From the IMG/VR virus record IMGVR_UViG_3300009124_000029, positions 1-49,617 of that record: DNA of 49,617 nt. One strand, given 5' to 3'. Below, piece by piece: positions 8,194 to 16,878 of this stretch. The position numbers were made by a program, and so were the translations under genes. How positions within the stretch are numbered: the first letter of the stretch is position 1; every line of letters begins with the position of its first letter. The DNA comes from a virus. A model generated the notes under the pieces. That model saw only the letters and a program-made list of their open reading frames with translations. It was not told the origin of the DNA and did not search any database.

Positions 8194-8812
8194 TCCACGC
8201 ACAGATAAGCAGAAAGCATTGTGGGATGCAATGCGTGAAAGCACTCAGGTCATTGTACTTGGGTGCGCTGGGACGGGTAAGACATATGTAACTGCTACTT
8301 ATGCAGCAGACTTATATACTCTCAAAGAGATTGATAAGATTGTTATCACCCGTCCTCATGTGTCTGTTGGTAAAGACCTTGGGTTCCTACCTGGTAGCCT
8401 TGAAGAAAAGACTTACCCGTGGGCTTTGCCAGTACTTGATGTCCTTCAAAAGCATTTAGGTAAGGGTACATTAGATACAGGGATAAAGAATGGAAACATT
8501 GAAATGGCACCTATTGCTCTTATGCGTGGGCGCAGCTTTGATAATGCCTTTATAATTGTTGATGAAACACAGAACATCACAACACATGAACTCAAGATGT
8601 TGTTGACCCGCGTAGGCGAAGGTAGTACAATTGTACTTAATGGTGATATTCAACAGTCAGACTTGAAAGAAGCGGATGGTCTATCAAAGATCATCCATCT
8701 AGCAAAGAAGCATATGTTGCCTATCCCTATTATTGAGTTTGGTGTAGATGATATTGTACGCAGTGACATTTGCGCTGAGTGGGTAAAAGTATTTATGAAA
8801 GAAGGTTTATGA
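8102..8812 (+). CDS. phoH: PhoH-like ATPase
   Basis: A cytosolic P-loop ATPase with Walker A GCAGTGKT at 54-61 and Walker B IIVDETQN at about 150-157. ITRP, GFLPGSLEEK and a final LNGD sensor are all PhoH features. PhoH is widespread in marine phages; a role in RNA metabolism or phosphate stress is proposed, not settled. The start shown overlaps the upstream gene by 92 bases. There is no later ATG before the ATPase core except Met44, so either this long overlap is real or a non-ATG start is used. Confidence 0.92.
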   Translation: MNITDFPKKQTRTRRKTNYKNSQSKQVSGFSPRTDKQKALWDAMRESTQVIVLGCAGTGKTYVTATYAADLYTLKEIDKIVITRPHVSVGKDLGFLPGSLEEKTYPWALPVLDVLQKHLGKGTLDTGIKNGNIEMAPIALMRGRSFDNAFIIVDETQNITTHELKMLLTRVGEGSTIVLNGDIQQSDLKEADGLSKIIHLAKKHMLPIPIIEFGVDDIVRSDICAEWVKVFMKEGL

Positions 8813-9012
8813 GTTTAGAAGCAGAGGCGCAAGCTCATATGTACAAAAAGAAGCAGCAATTCCTTGAAGCACTCAAAGAATATGCAGCCTACTTAGAAAA
8901 GTTTTATGATGATAATCTACACAGTAGTCATGAGCTAGATCAAGCTAGGACACAGCTTCAAAGTAGTACGCTATGGGCAGCAGAAGCAGCAGACATGCAT
9001 GGAATAAAATAA
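8809..9012 (+). CDS. Hypothetical helical protein, 67 aa, last gene of the rightward block
   Basis: The ATG at 8809 overlaps the PhoH stop (ATGAG) with GAAGG a few bases before it, and is preferred to an in-frame start 30 bases upstream. The protein is almost wholly helical with heptad-like spacing (QQFLEALKEYAAYLEKFY), so probably a coiled coil. No function is recognised. A terminator follows at once. Confidence 0.7.
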   Translation: MSLEAEAQAHMYKKKQQFLEALKEYAAYLEKFYDDNLHSSHELDQARTQLQSSTLWAAEAADMHGIK

Positions 9013-9030
9013 AGGGGCCGCTTGGCCCCT
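9013..9030. terminator. Bidirectional rho-independent terminator between convergent gene blocks
   Basis: AGGGGCC, a GCTT loop, then GGCCCCT forms a perfect 7-bp stem. It is followed by a CTTTCTT tract on the + strand and a TTTATTTTATT tract on the - strand. It lies in the 23-base gap between the end of the + block and the end of the - block, so it can stop both. Confidence 0.9.
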
Positions 9031-9035
9031 CTTTC

Positions 9036-12000
9036 TTATCTCTTAGCTGCTTTACCAAACTCTCTGAAAGCTTTCTCTATGGTCTTCTGTCCCGTGAGAT
9101 ATAGCAAAGCTAACGTAGTATGCCTTGACCTTTTCTCATCTTCATCTAGATCAGGATCATTATTAATAAAGCCTACTGCCTCATTGTAGCTCATATCAGC
9201 GTAGCCAAGGCTGTCTCTAAAAGCTTCCCAGTGAACATCAGCGTTACCCTTTTCTCTAAAGGACAATGCTTGCACCTCACCACGAACATAAGCATCAAAG
9301 TCTGGTGATTTACCTTGTTGGTTTCTTAATACCTCTTCAGCAACATCACGCTTTTCTCTTATCGCTACTTTTATATATTCTGTAAGAGCTTTCTTTTTAG
9401 TTTTACTGTCTGCACTTTTATACTCAGGTAGGTCCAACACATCACGTTTAACTTGTTCAGGTAGAACACCTTGTAGAGCAGCCTGTGTCAGAACCTCAAG
9501 CGCTGGGTTCTTTTCTCTGTATGGGTTATACAAAGTAAACGGATCAATCTGTAGACGTGACATCTCACGTTGTAGCTCATTCTTAGGCTGTACACCTACA
9601 AGACCTGTAAGCTGTTTAGCTATAGGGTTGTTAAATCGAATAGGACCATCACTAAAGATGTCGAACCTAATCATATCGTAACCTGTGTCACCTTTAGTCG
9701 GATCAACCATAGTCTGATACTGTGTGCGTGATGCACCACCAATATACTTAAGCAAACCTCCCATATGAGATTCACCAAGGTCAATACCAGTAGTATCCTT
9801 CAAAGCCTTAGACATCTCATTAAGATTAAAGTCAGGTAACTGCCGTGACATACGCTGGAACGTAGACATACGTAGGTTAAACCCTGTCTCTGTCAGAGGT
9901 ATGTTTACGTAATAGCTTGTTACTGTAGGATCACGTGTCTCTGGTAAATAGGATGAACGGGAGTCAAACTGCCCGTAGAAATCTTTTACCACAGCTAACG
10001 GGTACGTGTATGAAGCAAAGTAATCACCAACAGAGTCAAACACAGGAGTAAGATCACCAGCTTGCGCAGCCTGTATCCACTTATCAGCAATACCTGCGTT
10101 TGGTCTAAACTCTGTACCAACTAAAATCTTATTAGCCTCACGTAATAGTTCTGGTGTAGTCTTAACTTCTTCACCATTCATTACACGTGCAACTAGGTTA
10201 GCTGACCATTGTGTAAACGCGGCTGGACCCCATGCAGCTTGTGCATTGTATGTTTGTCCATCATAGGCTTCAGCCTCATACCACTCACGGCCTTTCTCAG
10301 CGTTGTATCTCTGTATGTTGTACGCTCCTGCAAACATAGCAGCACCCGTCATGAAACGAGCATAATCTTCATCAATAGCTTTCTTACCTGATGCAAGTCT
10401 ACGTGCAATAGTAAGACCTGTGTAGTCACTGATGAACTTAGCCTGTGATGCAATGTAACGAGGGAAAGGGATAGCTACAGTTAATCCTGAATTGTGAACA
10501 AACTGAATAGCTTTACCTGCAGCTTGGTTAAGACCACTTGCATCTTTACCACCAAACCTACGCTGGAACGTAAATGCAAAGCTCTCATTCAAAGCCTTAT
10601 CTAGGATATCATCTGGTAGCTGTGAGATAGTACCCTTCTCTAGCATATCCATCACAGATGTACCTAGTTGCTTGTTTCCCGCCTTACCAAGTTCACGATC
10701 AATAACACTGGCAATCACAGCACGTTTAAACACGTGGTCTGACATAGTGTTAAGCACGTTAGCTGCAGAACCTAAGCGTCCTAGCCGTGTGTTACCCTGT
10801 GTTGCTGCCTCTGCCTGTGCTGCGTTAAGAAAGACACGAGACATTTTCTCAGGTGCTTCCTGTGATAGCATGGTAGTAAGAGCTTCAGCTACATAGTGAT
10901 CATCTGTTAGGTAGGTAAGCGTTTTATAGCTGTTTCTAAGCGTTGAACGTGCAGCAGCCTTGTCACCTTTTACCCGTCTGATAGCTGCTAGGAAGATTTG
11001 ATCAACAGTATCAATACCTGCGTTAAGTCCACCAAAGATGTTGTTTCGCATTGTGGTGGCAGGCTGTGATGTCATGAACGCTCTACGTGCGTCTTCTAGG
11101 TTCTTGAACCCACGCCATACTTTACCACCTACACCAGACATAGCATCTAGTTGTGCCTGTGTAAGTTCTGTAGCCTCACGTCCTGATATCTGTGACATAC
11201 CTTCATCATACAGCATGTCTAGCTTTTGTCTGAACGCATCAGCATTAAGCTTACTAATCTTTACGCCACCGTTGGTAACCAAGTTGCGCTGGGTAGCAAG
11301 TAACTTAGCAGCCTCTGATACCTCTGCTGCATACACTGCACTAAGCTGTCGTCTAGTTAGACCATACTTATCAGCTACATCATCAAATAGCTGAGCGCCA
11401 TGTCCTTCCTCTACAGCACGTGCAAGGTACTCTGTAATACGCTGCCCTTCCTCAGGCTTAACCCCTAGCTTACCAGCTAGCTCATAGGCTGCAGCACCCA
11501 AGCGTTTAACTACGCTACGGTCTAGCCCACCGATTAAGCCATCATCCAGCCCTTCACTTAGGAGTGTCTTCTTTAGGTCCATACCCTCTTCAACCAACTT
11601 AGGGTCAATAGAGCGTAGAATTTTCATAGACGTGAAATCAAATAGCTTAGCCTCTTCACGAGACTTTACGCGCTTAATAGCTGCCTCTGCTTTGCTTGCC
11701 GCTTCAGCAAGCTCTTTCACTTTCTTCTTTTCACCTGTAGCAATTGTAGTAGCTAAACGTTCTGCAGCTTTAGTTTGGCGGCTACCCAATAGAAGCGATG
11801 CAGTTCCTGAGATACCACCGCCTAGTACAGCAGCAGCACCTACAGCAGTTTGATTTACATCATAGTCAATGCCAATCTCTTTACCCGCTTTTTGTTTGAC
11901 CTTCTCAAGACCATACTGAGATGCACCAGCTAAAGCTCCGTCCATTGCGGCTGTCATGGTAGCTCTACCAATGTTTTTCTTAGCTAGCGCACGTAGAGTC

Positions 12001-12458
12001 ACCAAGGTACCCTGCTTAGCTGTTTGAGCCGCAACACTACCTGCACCACCAGTAAAGGGTACAGCAGCTACAGTAGCGAATGTAGAAGGAGCAGTAGCAA
12101 AGCCACCTGCATAATCCCATATAGCTGCACCACCACCATCAAGGACACCTTCGCCCTTAGCACGATCAAAGGCAAACATAAGTCTACCAAATGCTTCTTT
12201 TTCTTCTTGAGATGTCTTGTCGTTGTCGATGTAGTAGTAATCTTTAGCCATCGTAACTTCGTTGGCTATCTGTGTACGGAAGTGGTTCAATACATCATAA
12301 ACCACATCTTCACCTGACATACCCTGCAGGTCTTCTTCTTGATAGTTCTTACGTGATCCACGAAGAAATGTAAGAGCATCTGATAGAAACTCTTCATTGT
12401 TTTTAAGGTCAGTCAATTTCTTGCCTGACATATTTTCTTCTTCGTAATAGCTGTACAT
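9036..12458 (-). CDS. Large internal virion (ejection) protein, 1140 aa
   Basis: The last and longest late gene. It has an acidic N-terminus, then an Ala/Gly-rich region (about 105-240) with several hydrophobic stretches, and a long helical body. The position, after the tail tube and lysis genes and next to another large helical protein, matches the internal core/ejection proteins of podoviruses (T7 gp15/gp16 type). Those cross the host envelope with the DNA. There is no clear transglycosylase or other enzyme motif. The start is 1 base after the previous stop; a Met 9 codons in, at 12431, has AGAAGAAG before it and may be the true start. Confidence 0.8.
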   Translation of the reverse strand: MYSYYEEENMSGKKLTDLKNNEEFLSDALTFLRGSRKNYQEEDLQGMSGEDVVYDVLNHFRTQIANEVTMAKDYYYIDNDKTSQEEKEAFGRLMFAFDRAKGEGVLDGGGAAIWDYAGGFATAPSTFATVAAVPFTGGAGSVAAQTAKQGTLVTLRALAKKNIGRATMTAAMDGALAGASQYGLEKVKQKAGKEIGIDYDVNQTAVGAAAVLGGGISGTASLLLGSRQTKAAERLATTIATGEKKKVKELAEAASKAEAAIKRVKSREEAKLFDFTSMKILRSIDPKLVEEGMDLKKTLLSEGLDDGLIGGLDRSVVKRLGAAAYELAGKLGVKPEEGQRITEYLARAVEEGHGAQLFDDVADKYGLTRRQLSAVYAAEVSEAAKLLATQRNLVTNGGVKISKLNADAFRQKLDMLYDEGMSQISGREATELTQAQLDAMSGVGGKVWRGFKNLEDARRAFMTSQPATTMRNNIFGGLNAGIDTVDQIFLAAIRRVKGDKAAARSTLRNSYKTLTYLTDDHYVAEALTTMLSQEAPEKMSRVFLNAAQAEAATQGNTRLGRLGSAANVLNTMSDHVFKRAVIASVIDRELGKAGNKQLGTSVMDMLEKGTISQLPDDILDKALNESFAFTFQRRFGGKDASGLNQAAGKAIQFVHNSGLTVAIPFPRYIASQAKFISDYTGLTIARRLASGKKAIDEDYARFMTGAAMFAGAYNIQRYNAEKGREWYEAEAYDGQTYNAQAAWGPAAFTQWSANLVARVMNGEEVKTTPELLREANKILVGTEFRPNAGIADKWIQAAQAGDLTPVFDSVGDYFASYTYPLAVVKDFYGQFDSRSSYLPETRDPTVTSYYVNIPLTETGFNLRMSTFQRMSRQLPDFNLNEMSKALKDTTGIDLGESHMGGLLKYIGGASRTQYQTMVDPTKGDTGYDMIRFDIFSDGPIRFNNPIAKQLTGLVGVQPKNELQREMSRLQIDPFTLYNPYREKNPALEVLTQAALQGVLPEQVKRDVLDLPEYKSADSKTKKKALTEYIKVAIREKRDVAEEVLRNQQGKSPDFDAYVRGEVQALSFREKGNADVHWEAFRDSLGYADMSYNEAVGFINNDPDLDEDEKRSRHTTLALLYLTGQKTIEKAFREFGKAAKR

Positions 12459-12459
12459 A

Positions 12460-14580
12460 TTATCTACGCGCCTTATTAGCTAAGATATCAAGTTCTGCTA
12501 ATAGCTTACTCTTTGTCGCACTATTAGGCAACTTTTTAGTTAATTTAATAAACTTATAAATCTGTGTGTAGTTAGGCTTACGTCTATCTAGAAGCTTAGC
12601 ATAGTCTTTAGCAACTTTACTTTCACTACCGTGTAGACGTTTAATCATGTCTTCAAGATCATCTAGTGTTGTAGACTTAACAGGCTCAGCAGGAGATTCA
12701 GTATCTACAAATGGCGCTGTAACATCCTGACCTGGTTTATTCATGATACCTTGCTCTTGAAGGTTCATCGTTTGTTCTTCCTGCAGAGACATAGCATCCT
12801 GACGCGCTTCATAATCGTAATCACGATCTGCCATACGTAATACTTCTTCAGCGCTCATACCACCAATATCAGTACCGTCCTTGACTAGCTGGATAAGCGC
12901 CTCTGCAAGCTGTTCTTTTGTTTGGCCTGCTTCGTCCATCTGCTCCATCTTAAATGGGCTAGGATCAAAGCCAATCTCACCTACTGGAATTTTACCACCA
13001 CGTGTCATATTTTGAATACGTACTTTGGAAACATCTAGGCCAAGTAGCTTACGCCCTGCCTTGCTCATACCTGCCCAATCTTCGTATGTGATATACTTCT
13101 GTTCAGGTGCATCAGGTTCTGTCTTAAGCGCGTTACGAACTTCACGTTCAATAGCCATTGATACAGTAGGCACACGTTCCTCATAGCCAATACCAAGATC
13201 AGCATCTAGATCACGTCCCTCAGGCTCTTCCTCTGTTGGCCCTAGACCCACAACGTTCTCAGGCACATCACTGTCTTGTCTACGTCTATTTCTATCGCCA
13301 CGCTTCTCTTGCTCTTCGGCATCTCCACTATCAGCATTACGCTTGATCAAGTCTTCTACAGTAGTAGTACCATCAGATTTTACTATAGGTTCTGCAGCCT
13401 TTGAGGTTGATGAGATAGGGTCTGACCCTTCCTCGCGGAAACCCGGAGCGCCCTTCATTGTAAGCTCTTCTTTTACTTCTGTTCTAGGCTCATCAAACTG
13501 CATGATCTTGACGAACTCTTCATCAGTGATGTACTGATCATTACCATACGCTTCAACAATGCGATCAACAATGCTAGAGTCTTGTCTTACTAGCTTCACA
13601 AATTGACGCATATCCTCTACGCTGTCCATACGTGTAGCAAGACCTGTCATAACTTGATAACGAGCATTAGCTTGACCAAAGCCTACAGTCAGACCTTTAC
13701 CAATCAAGCTCTTCTCTAGATCAGCCATAGCTTGCCCTGCAGCAAACACTTCACGTTTAGCAGTGTTAGCCGTAGCATTAGCACCAAAGGCACTAAGCGC
13801 ACCAGCGTTCATGTTCAACAAAGATGCATAATCATCAGGGTCAGACGAATCTGTGAACTGGTTACTGAATACTCTAGCAAGGGCGTTAACAGTAGTCTTG
13901 TACTGCGCATCAGTGTAATCAATGTCAACGTTTTGATACGGACCTGTAGCTTTAAGTTGTTCAAATGGAGTTTGCTTGATGCCACCACCAGCCTCAAAGC
14001 CTAGTAGTGTTTCAACAGGTACACCAGCAACCTTCATACCATTAACAATCTCTTCAGCAGAAGCACGAGGGTTTAGTGCCATTATGTCAGACACAGCTTT
14101 ACCAAAGGCACCTGCACGGTGTTGCTCACTCTTGTTTCGTGGGTCTGTATATACAGTGATACCTTGAAAGATTTGACGTAGTGCTTTCTCAGGTGTTACA
14201 CCCTCTGGTAGCTTAAAGTTTGCAGGTAGTGCGAGGCTACCCAAGATCATACTTTTATCAATCTGACCTACAATACCGTTCTTTTCCATGACAGACTTAG
14301 CTGTATATACGTTCTTGTAGATATCATGAATGTCGTAGTTCTGAGCAAGGCCAATGAACTCTTCTGGTGAGACACCAAAGTCATTATTCATTTGATCCAT
14401 CATGTCTTCCATTGTGGAAATCTCTGCCTCGGACTGAGCATAAGCAGGAGCTACACGTTTAGCGTTATCAATAGCTAGGTCAACGTACTTCTCACGTTGC
14501 GCTCTACGTTCTTTCATTCCTTCAGCAAGCGTTGTACCAAAACCCTTAGCAAAGCCTGCACCAAAAGCACCCTTAATCAT
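12460..14580 (-). CDS. Internal virion / structural protein, 706 aa
   Basis: A predicted helical protein with a Gly/Ala-rich N-terminal start (MIKGAFGAGFAKGFGTTLAEG), acidic throughout, with a low-complexity Asp/Glu/Arg stretch near residues 405-460. A clear AAGGAG lies 9 bases before the ATG. Paired with the 1140-aa protein downstream, it probably forms part of the internal core or ejection complex. No catalytic motif is visible. Confidence 0.75.
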   Translation of the reverse strand: MIKGAFGAGFAKGFGTTLAEGMKERRAQREKYVDLAIDNAKRVAPAYAQSEAEISTMEDMMDQMNNDFGVSPEEFIGLAQNYDIHDIYKNVYTAKSVMEKNGIVGQIDKSMILGSLALPANFKLPEGVTPEKALRQIFQGITVYTDPRNKSEQHRAGAFGKAVSDIMALNPRASAEEIVNGMKVAGVPVETLLGFEAGGGIKQTPFEQLKATGPYQNVDIDYTDAQYKTTVNALARVFSNQFTDSSDPDDYASLLNMNAGALSAFGANATANTAKREVFAAGQAMADLEKSLIGKGLTVGFGQANARYQVMTGLATRMDSVEDMRQFVKLVRQDSSIVDRIVEAYGNDQYITDEEFVKIMQFDEPRTEVKEELTMKGAPGFREEGSDPISSTSKAAEPIVKSDGTTTVEDLIKRNADSGDAEEQEKRGDRNRRRQDSDVPENVVGLGPTEEEPEGRDLDADLGIGYEERVPTVSMAIEREVRNALKTEPDAPEQKYITYEDWAGMSKAGRKLLGLDVSKVRIQNMTRGGKIPVGEIGFDPSPFKMEQMDEAGQTKEQLAEALIQLVKDGTDIGGMSAEEVLRMADRDYDYEARQDAMSLQEEQTMNLQEQGIMNKPGQDVTAPFVDTESPAEPVKSTTLDDLEDMIKRLHGSESKVAKDYAKLLDRRKPNYTQIYKFIKLTKKLPNSATKSKLLAELDILANKARR

Positions 14581-14585
14581 ATCGC

Positions 14586-15128
14586 TTACTCCTTAGCCAT
14601 CAAGCCTTGTGGCTTATCATTTTCAGGTTGCTCTTCTACGATGTCTTCTGCAACTTGCTGTTCAAGGACATCACCCTCATCCATCTTTCCAGCGCGTTCC
14701 ATGACACGCTTCTTAAGTTTAACAGCCATACGTTGAACCTTAGCGTCTTGCTTAAGACCATCTGTATCAATGTAGTCTTTCATTGTTTCTTTGTAGTCTA
14801 TACCAGCTTCTTCTGCCATTTGCTTCATTACCAAAGCAATCTGAGGCTGTATTATAAGCTTCATATCTACAGTATGGATACCATCCATGATACCTCTATC
14901 TAACATTGTACCTGATACAACACTAATAGGTACACCTATGTCTAGCATATCAAGTACATTGTCTGCTACCTCTTCTGTGGTTAATCCTTTCATGTAAAGA
15001 TCAAGCACCTCCTCAGGATCATTCATAGCAGGAGGTTGTTCCCAAGCAAAGGCACCGGGTTCATCTGTAAGTGAGTTGCCGGGGATTGGCCCCTGCATCA
15101 TCATTGATTCTGCGTCTTTAATATCCAT
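14586..15128 (-). CDS. Hypothetical structural protein, 180 aa
   Basis: Acidic, mainly helical, methionine-rich; it begins MDIKDAESMMMQGPIPGN and has a central amphipathic helix. It lies between the holin-like gene and the two internal virion proteins, so a small virion or core-assembly component is likely. The family is not recognised. The start has only a weak TAGG-type ribosome-binding site. Confidence 0.65.
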   Translation of the reverse strand: MDIKDAESMMMQGPIPGNSLTDEPGAFAWEQPPAMNDPEEVLDLYMKGLTTEEVADNVLDMLDIGVPISVVSGTMLDRGIMDGIHTVDMKLIIQPQIALVMKQMAEEAGIDYKETMKDYIDTDGLKQDAKVQRMAVKLKKRVMERAGKMDEGDVLEQQVAEDIVEEQPENDKPQGLMAKE

Positions 15129-15136
15129 AATATAAC

Positions 15137-15580
15137 CTACTTAGTAAATCCTGCGCCAAAGTATAATCCCACAATTGCGGAAACAATATGTGTATCTAGT
15201 GGGGTGATAACAAAGCCCTGTGCCATTTTCCATTGTACAGACTCTGCTGGCCCAAACAACCAATTCAATAAACCACCAGTAGCTTCAGTGTATCCTACAT
15301 AAACACTTACTTCAGGATACCATACAGCTACTAGCTTTGGCAATACGATAATTGAAAACACAGCAGATAGAGCTATTAATCTACGTGTCCATGCAAAATG
15401 TTTGTCGTTCTTACCTGCGTCACGTGCATCAGCTACTGCTTCTCTTTGGAAGTTAGCACGTTGCATAAGCATTTCGTTTTGTGCTTGCTTAGCTTTAATA
15501 GATTGACCCCAAATAGACATGACTCCACCTAGGACGGTGGAGAACAACATTGTGATTAGCTCTAGGGGTAAACCAAACAT
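15137..15580 (-). CDS. Holin-like membrane protein with three transmembrane segments
   Basis: Hydrophobic segments lie at about 5-24 (LELITMLFSTVLGGVMSIW), 67-90 (LIALSAVFSIIVLPKLVAVWY) and 125-145 (HIVSAIVGLYFGAGF), joined by charged loops. Its start overlaps the stop of the GH19 lysin gene (TAATG). The size, three segments and pairing with an endolysin resemble the three-TM holins of alphaproteobacterial gene-transfer agents and phages. Pore formation is inferred from context. Confidence 0.75.
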   Translation of the reverse strand: MFGLPLELITMLFSTVLGGVMSIWGQSIKAKQAQNEMLMQRANFQREAVADARDAGKNDKHFAWTRRLIALSAVFSIIVLPKLVAVWYPEVSVYVGYTEATGGLLNWLFGPAESVQWKMAQGFVITPLDTHIVSAIVGLYFGAGFTK

Positions 15581-16866
15581 TAATTACTCGCCACTTCTAA
15601 TTCATCTTCATCGTCACGTAATCTAGGACGAGGTGAAGTACGGCTGTTAGTTACTTTTTCATTGTACTTGGCAAACTTCTTTTTACGATCATTTAAGCCG
15701 CTAGCTGTACTTGTGGCACTACCTCTATTTACAAGCCCCGATACAGCATTAATATCTGTATAATCGTCATCGGGTACATTGTCTCTTACATTAAGTTTCC
15801 ACCAAGCAATACTTGCTTTTCTGGCAATGGCAGGGTCTGACATAAGATCAGGATTACCGACCAAATCCTCGCCAATAGCTTCCCCTATAGTGCGGTAGTT
15901 GTCCTTCCCGGTAAGCTGGATATAACCTCTGCCACGGTAGCGATTACCATCACCACTTGCATAGTCACCATTACCATTTCTGTTTGCGTAAACTGAGTTA
16001 AATATATTTTCTGCAGTACCGTTGGCTGCAGTTACACCGTCACGCTTAAGTCTATCCTTCCAAACCTGTGGAAAACCATTGTAGTTTTTAGACCAGCTAT
16101 AGCCACGTTCTCTTATAGTTCCAAAGGAACCTGATTCATGTGCGACCTGTGCCATGAAAGCTTTTAACTCATCCCCACTAAGGCCAGCCTGATACGCCTC
16201 TTTATACAAATCCCTTTCTGCATCGCCTTTAGTTGTCCCTGCTTTGTTTATAAACACAGATTTAGGTGGAAGTATGTCATCACCTCTATCAAGGCGAGGA
16301 CTCATTATCCCTTTCCCACTGGGGGCTGCACCTCCATCAGCGTCGATGGTATCAGTATCAATAGTACCGGGATCAATCTCTTCAGCCATTTTGTAAAGAG
16401 GCTCTGCATTAGATAGCTTCCCTTCATCTGTATCAGTCACATCTATCATGATGGTCTGATCCTTGTCAAGCTTGTTGCCATATTCAGGATCACCTACTGC
16501 AGCACGTACAGATACATCTTCTTCAGTAAGAGATTGTGTGATACCTGAAGCTTCACGCTGTAGACGGGCTTCCATAGCTGATTGCTTAGCCTGCTCAAAG
16601 ACACTCATCTCTTCTTCATACTTAGCAATATCTTCATCTGTGATGCTTGTATTACGTGCTTTTACTGCAGGTATTTCTTCACGTGCTTTAGCTGGGTCTA
16701 AGTCTCGCTTTGAACGTAGATACTTTACAAAGGATGTTACATAGTCCTCAGGTTCACTATCTGACATACCCTGACCCATCAAACCCTCAGTAGTTGACGT
16801 TGCAGTATCATCAGAGTACATCATTGACTCTAGTGCTTGCATCTGTTTCTTTAACATATCTGTCAT
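15580..16866 (-). CDS. Endolysin or virion lysin with C-terminal GH19 (chitinase-like) domain
   Basis: Residues 1-200 are acidic and probably disordered or structural. Residues 215-400 form a glycoside hydrolase 19 domain: AHESG at 242-246 (Glu244 the likely acid), the GYSWSKNYNGFP region, and RGRGYIQLTGKDNY at 311-324, which is diagnostic. GH19 phage enzymes cut the glycan strand of peptidoglycan. The long N-terminal extension is unusual for a simple endolysin and could anchor the enzyme in the virion. It is coupled by start/stop overlap to the holin-like gene, which favours a lysis role. Confidence 0.88.
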   Translation of the reverse strand: MTDMLKKQMQALESMMYSDDTATSTTEGLMGQGMSDSEPEDYVTSFVKYLRSKRDLDPAKAREEIPAVKARNTSITDEDIAKYEEEMSVFEQAKQSAMEARLQREASGITQSLTEEDVSVRAAVGDPEYGNKLDKDQTIMIDVTDTDEGKLSNAEPLYKMAEEIDPGTIDTDTIDADGGAAPSGKGIMSPRLDRGDDILPPKSVFINKAGTTKGDAERDLYKEAYQAGLSGDELKAFMAQVAHESGSFGTIRERGYSWSKNYNGFPQVWKDRLKRDGVTAANGTAENIFNSVYANRNGNGDYASGDGNRYRGRGYIQLTGKDNYRTIGEAIGEDLVGNPDLMSDPAIARKASIAWWKLNVRDNVPDDDYTDINAVSGLVNRGSATSTASGLNDRKKKFAKYNEKVTNSRTSPRPRLRDDEDELEVASN

Positions 16867-16878
16867 ATTAATAATACC

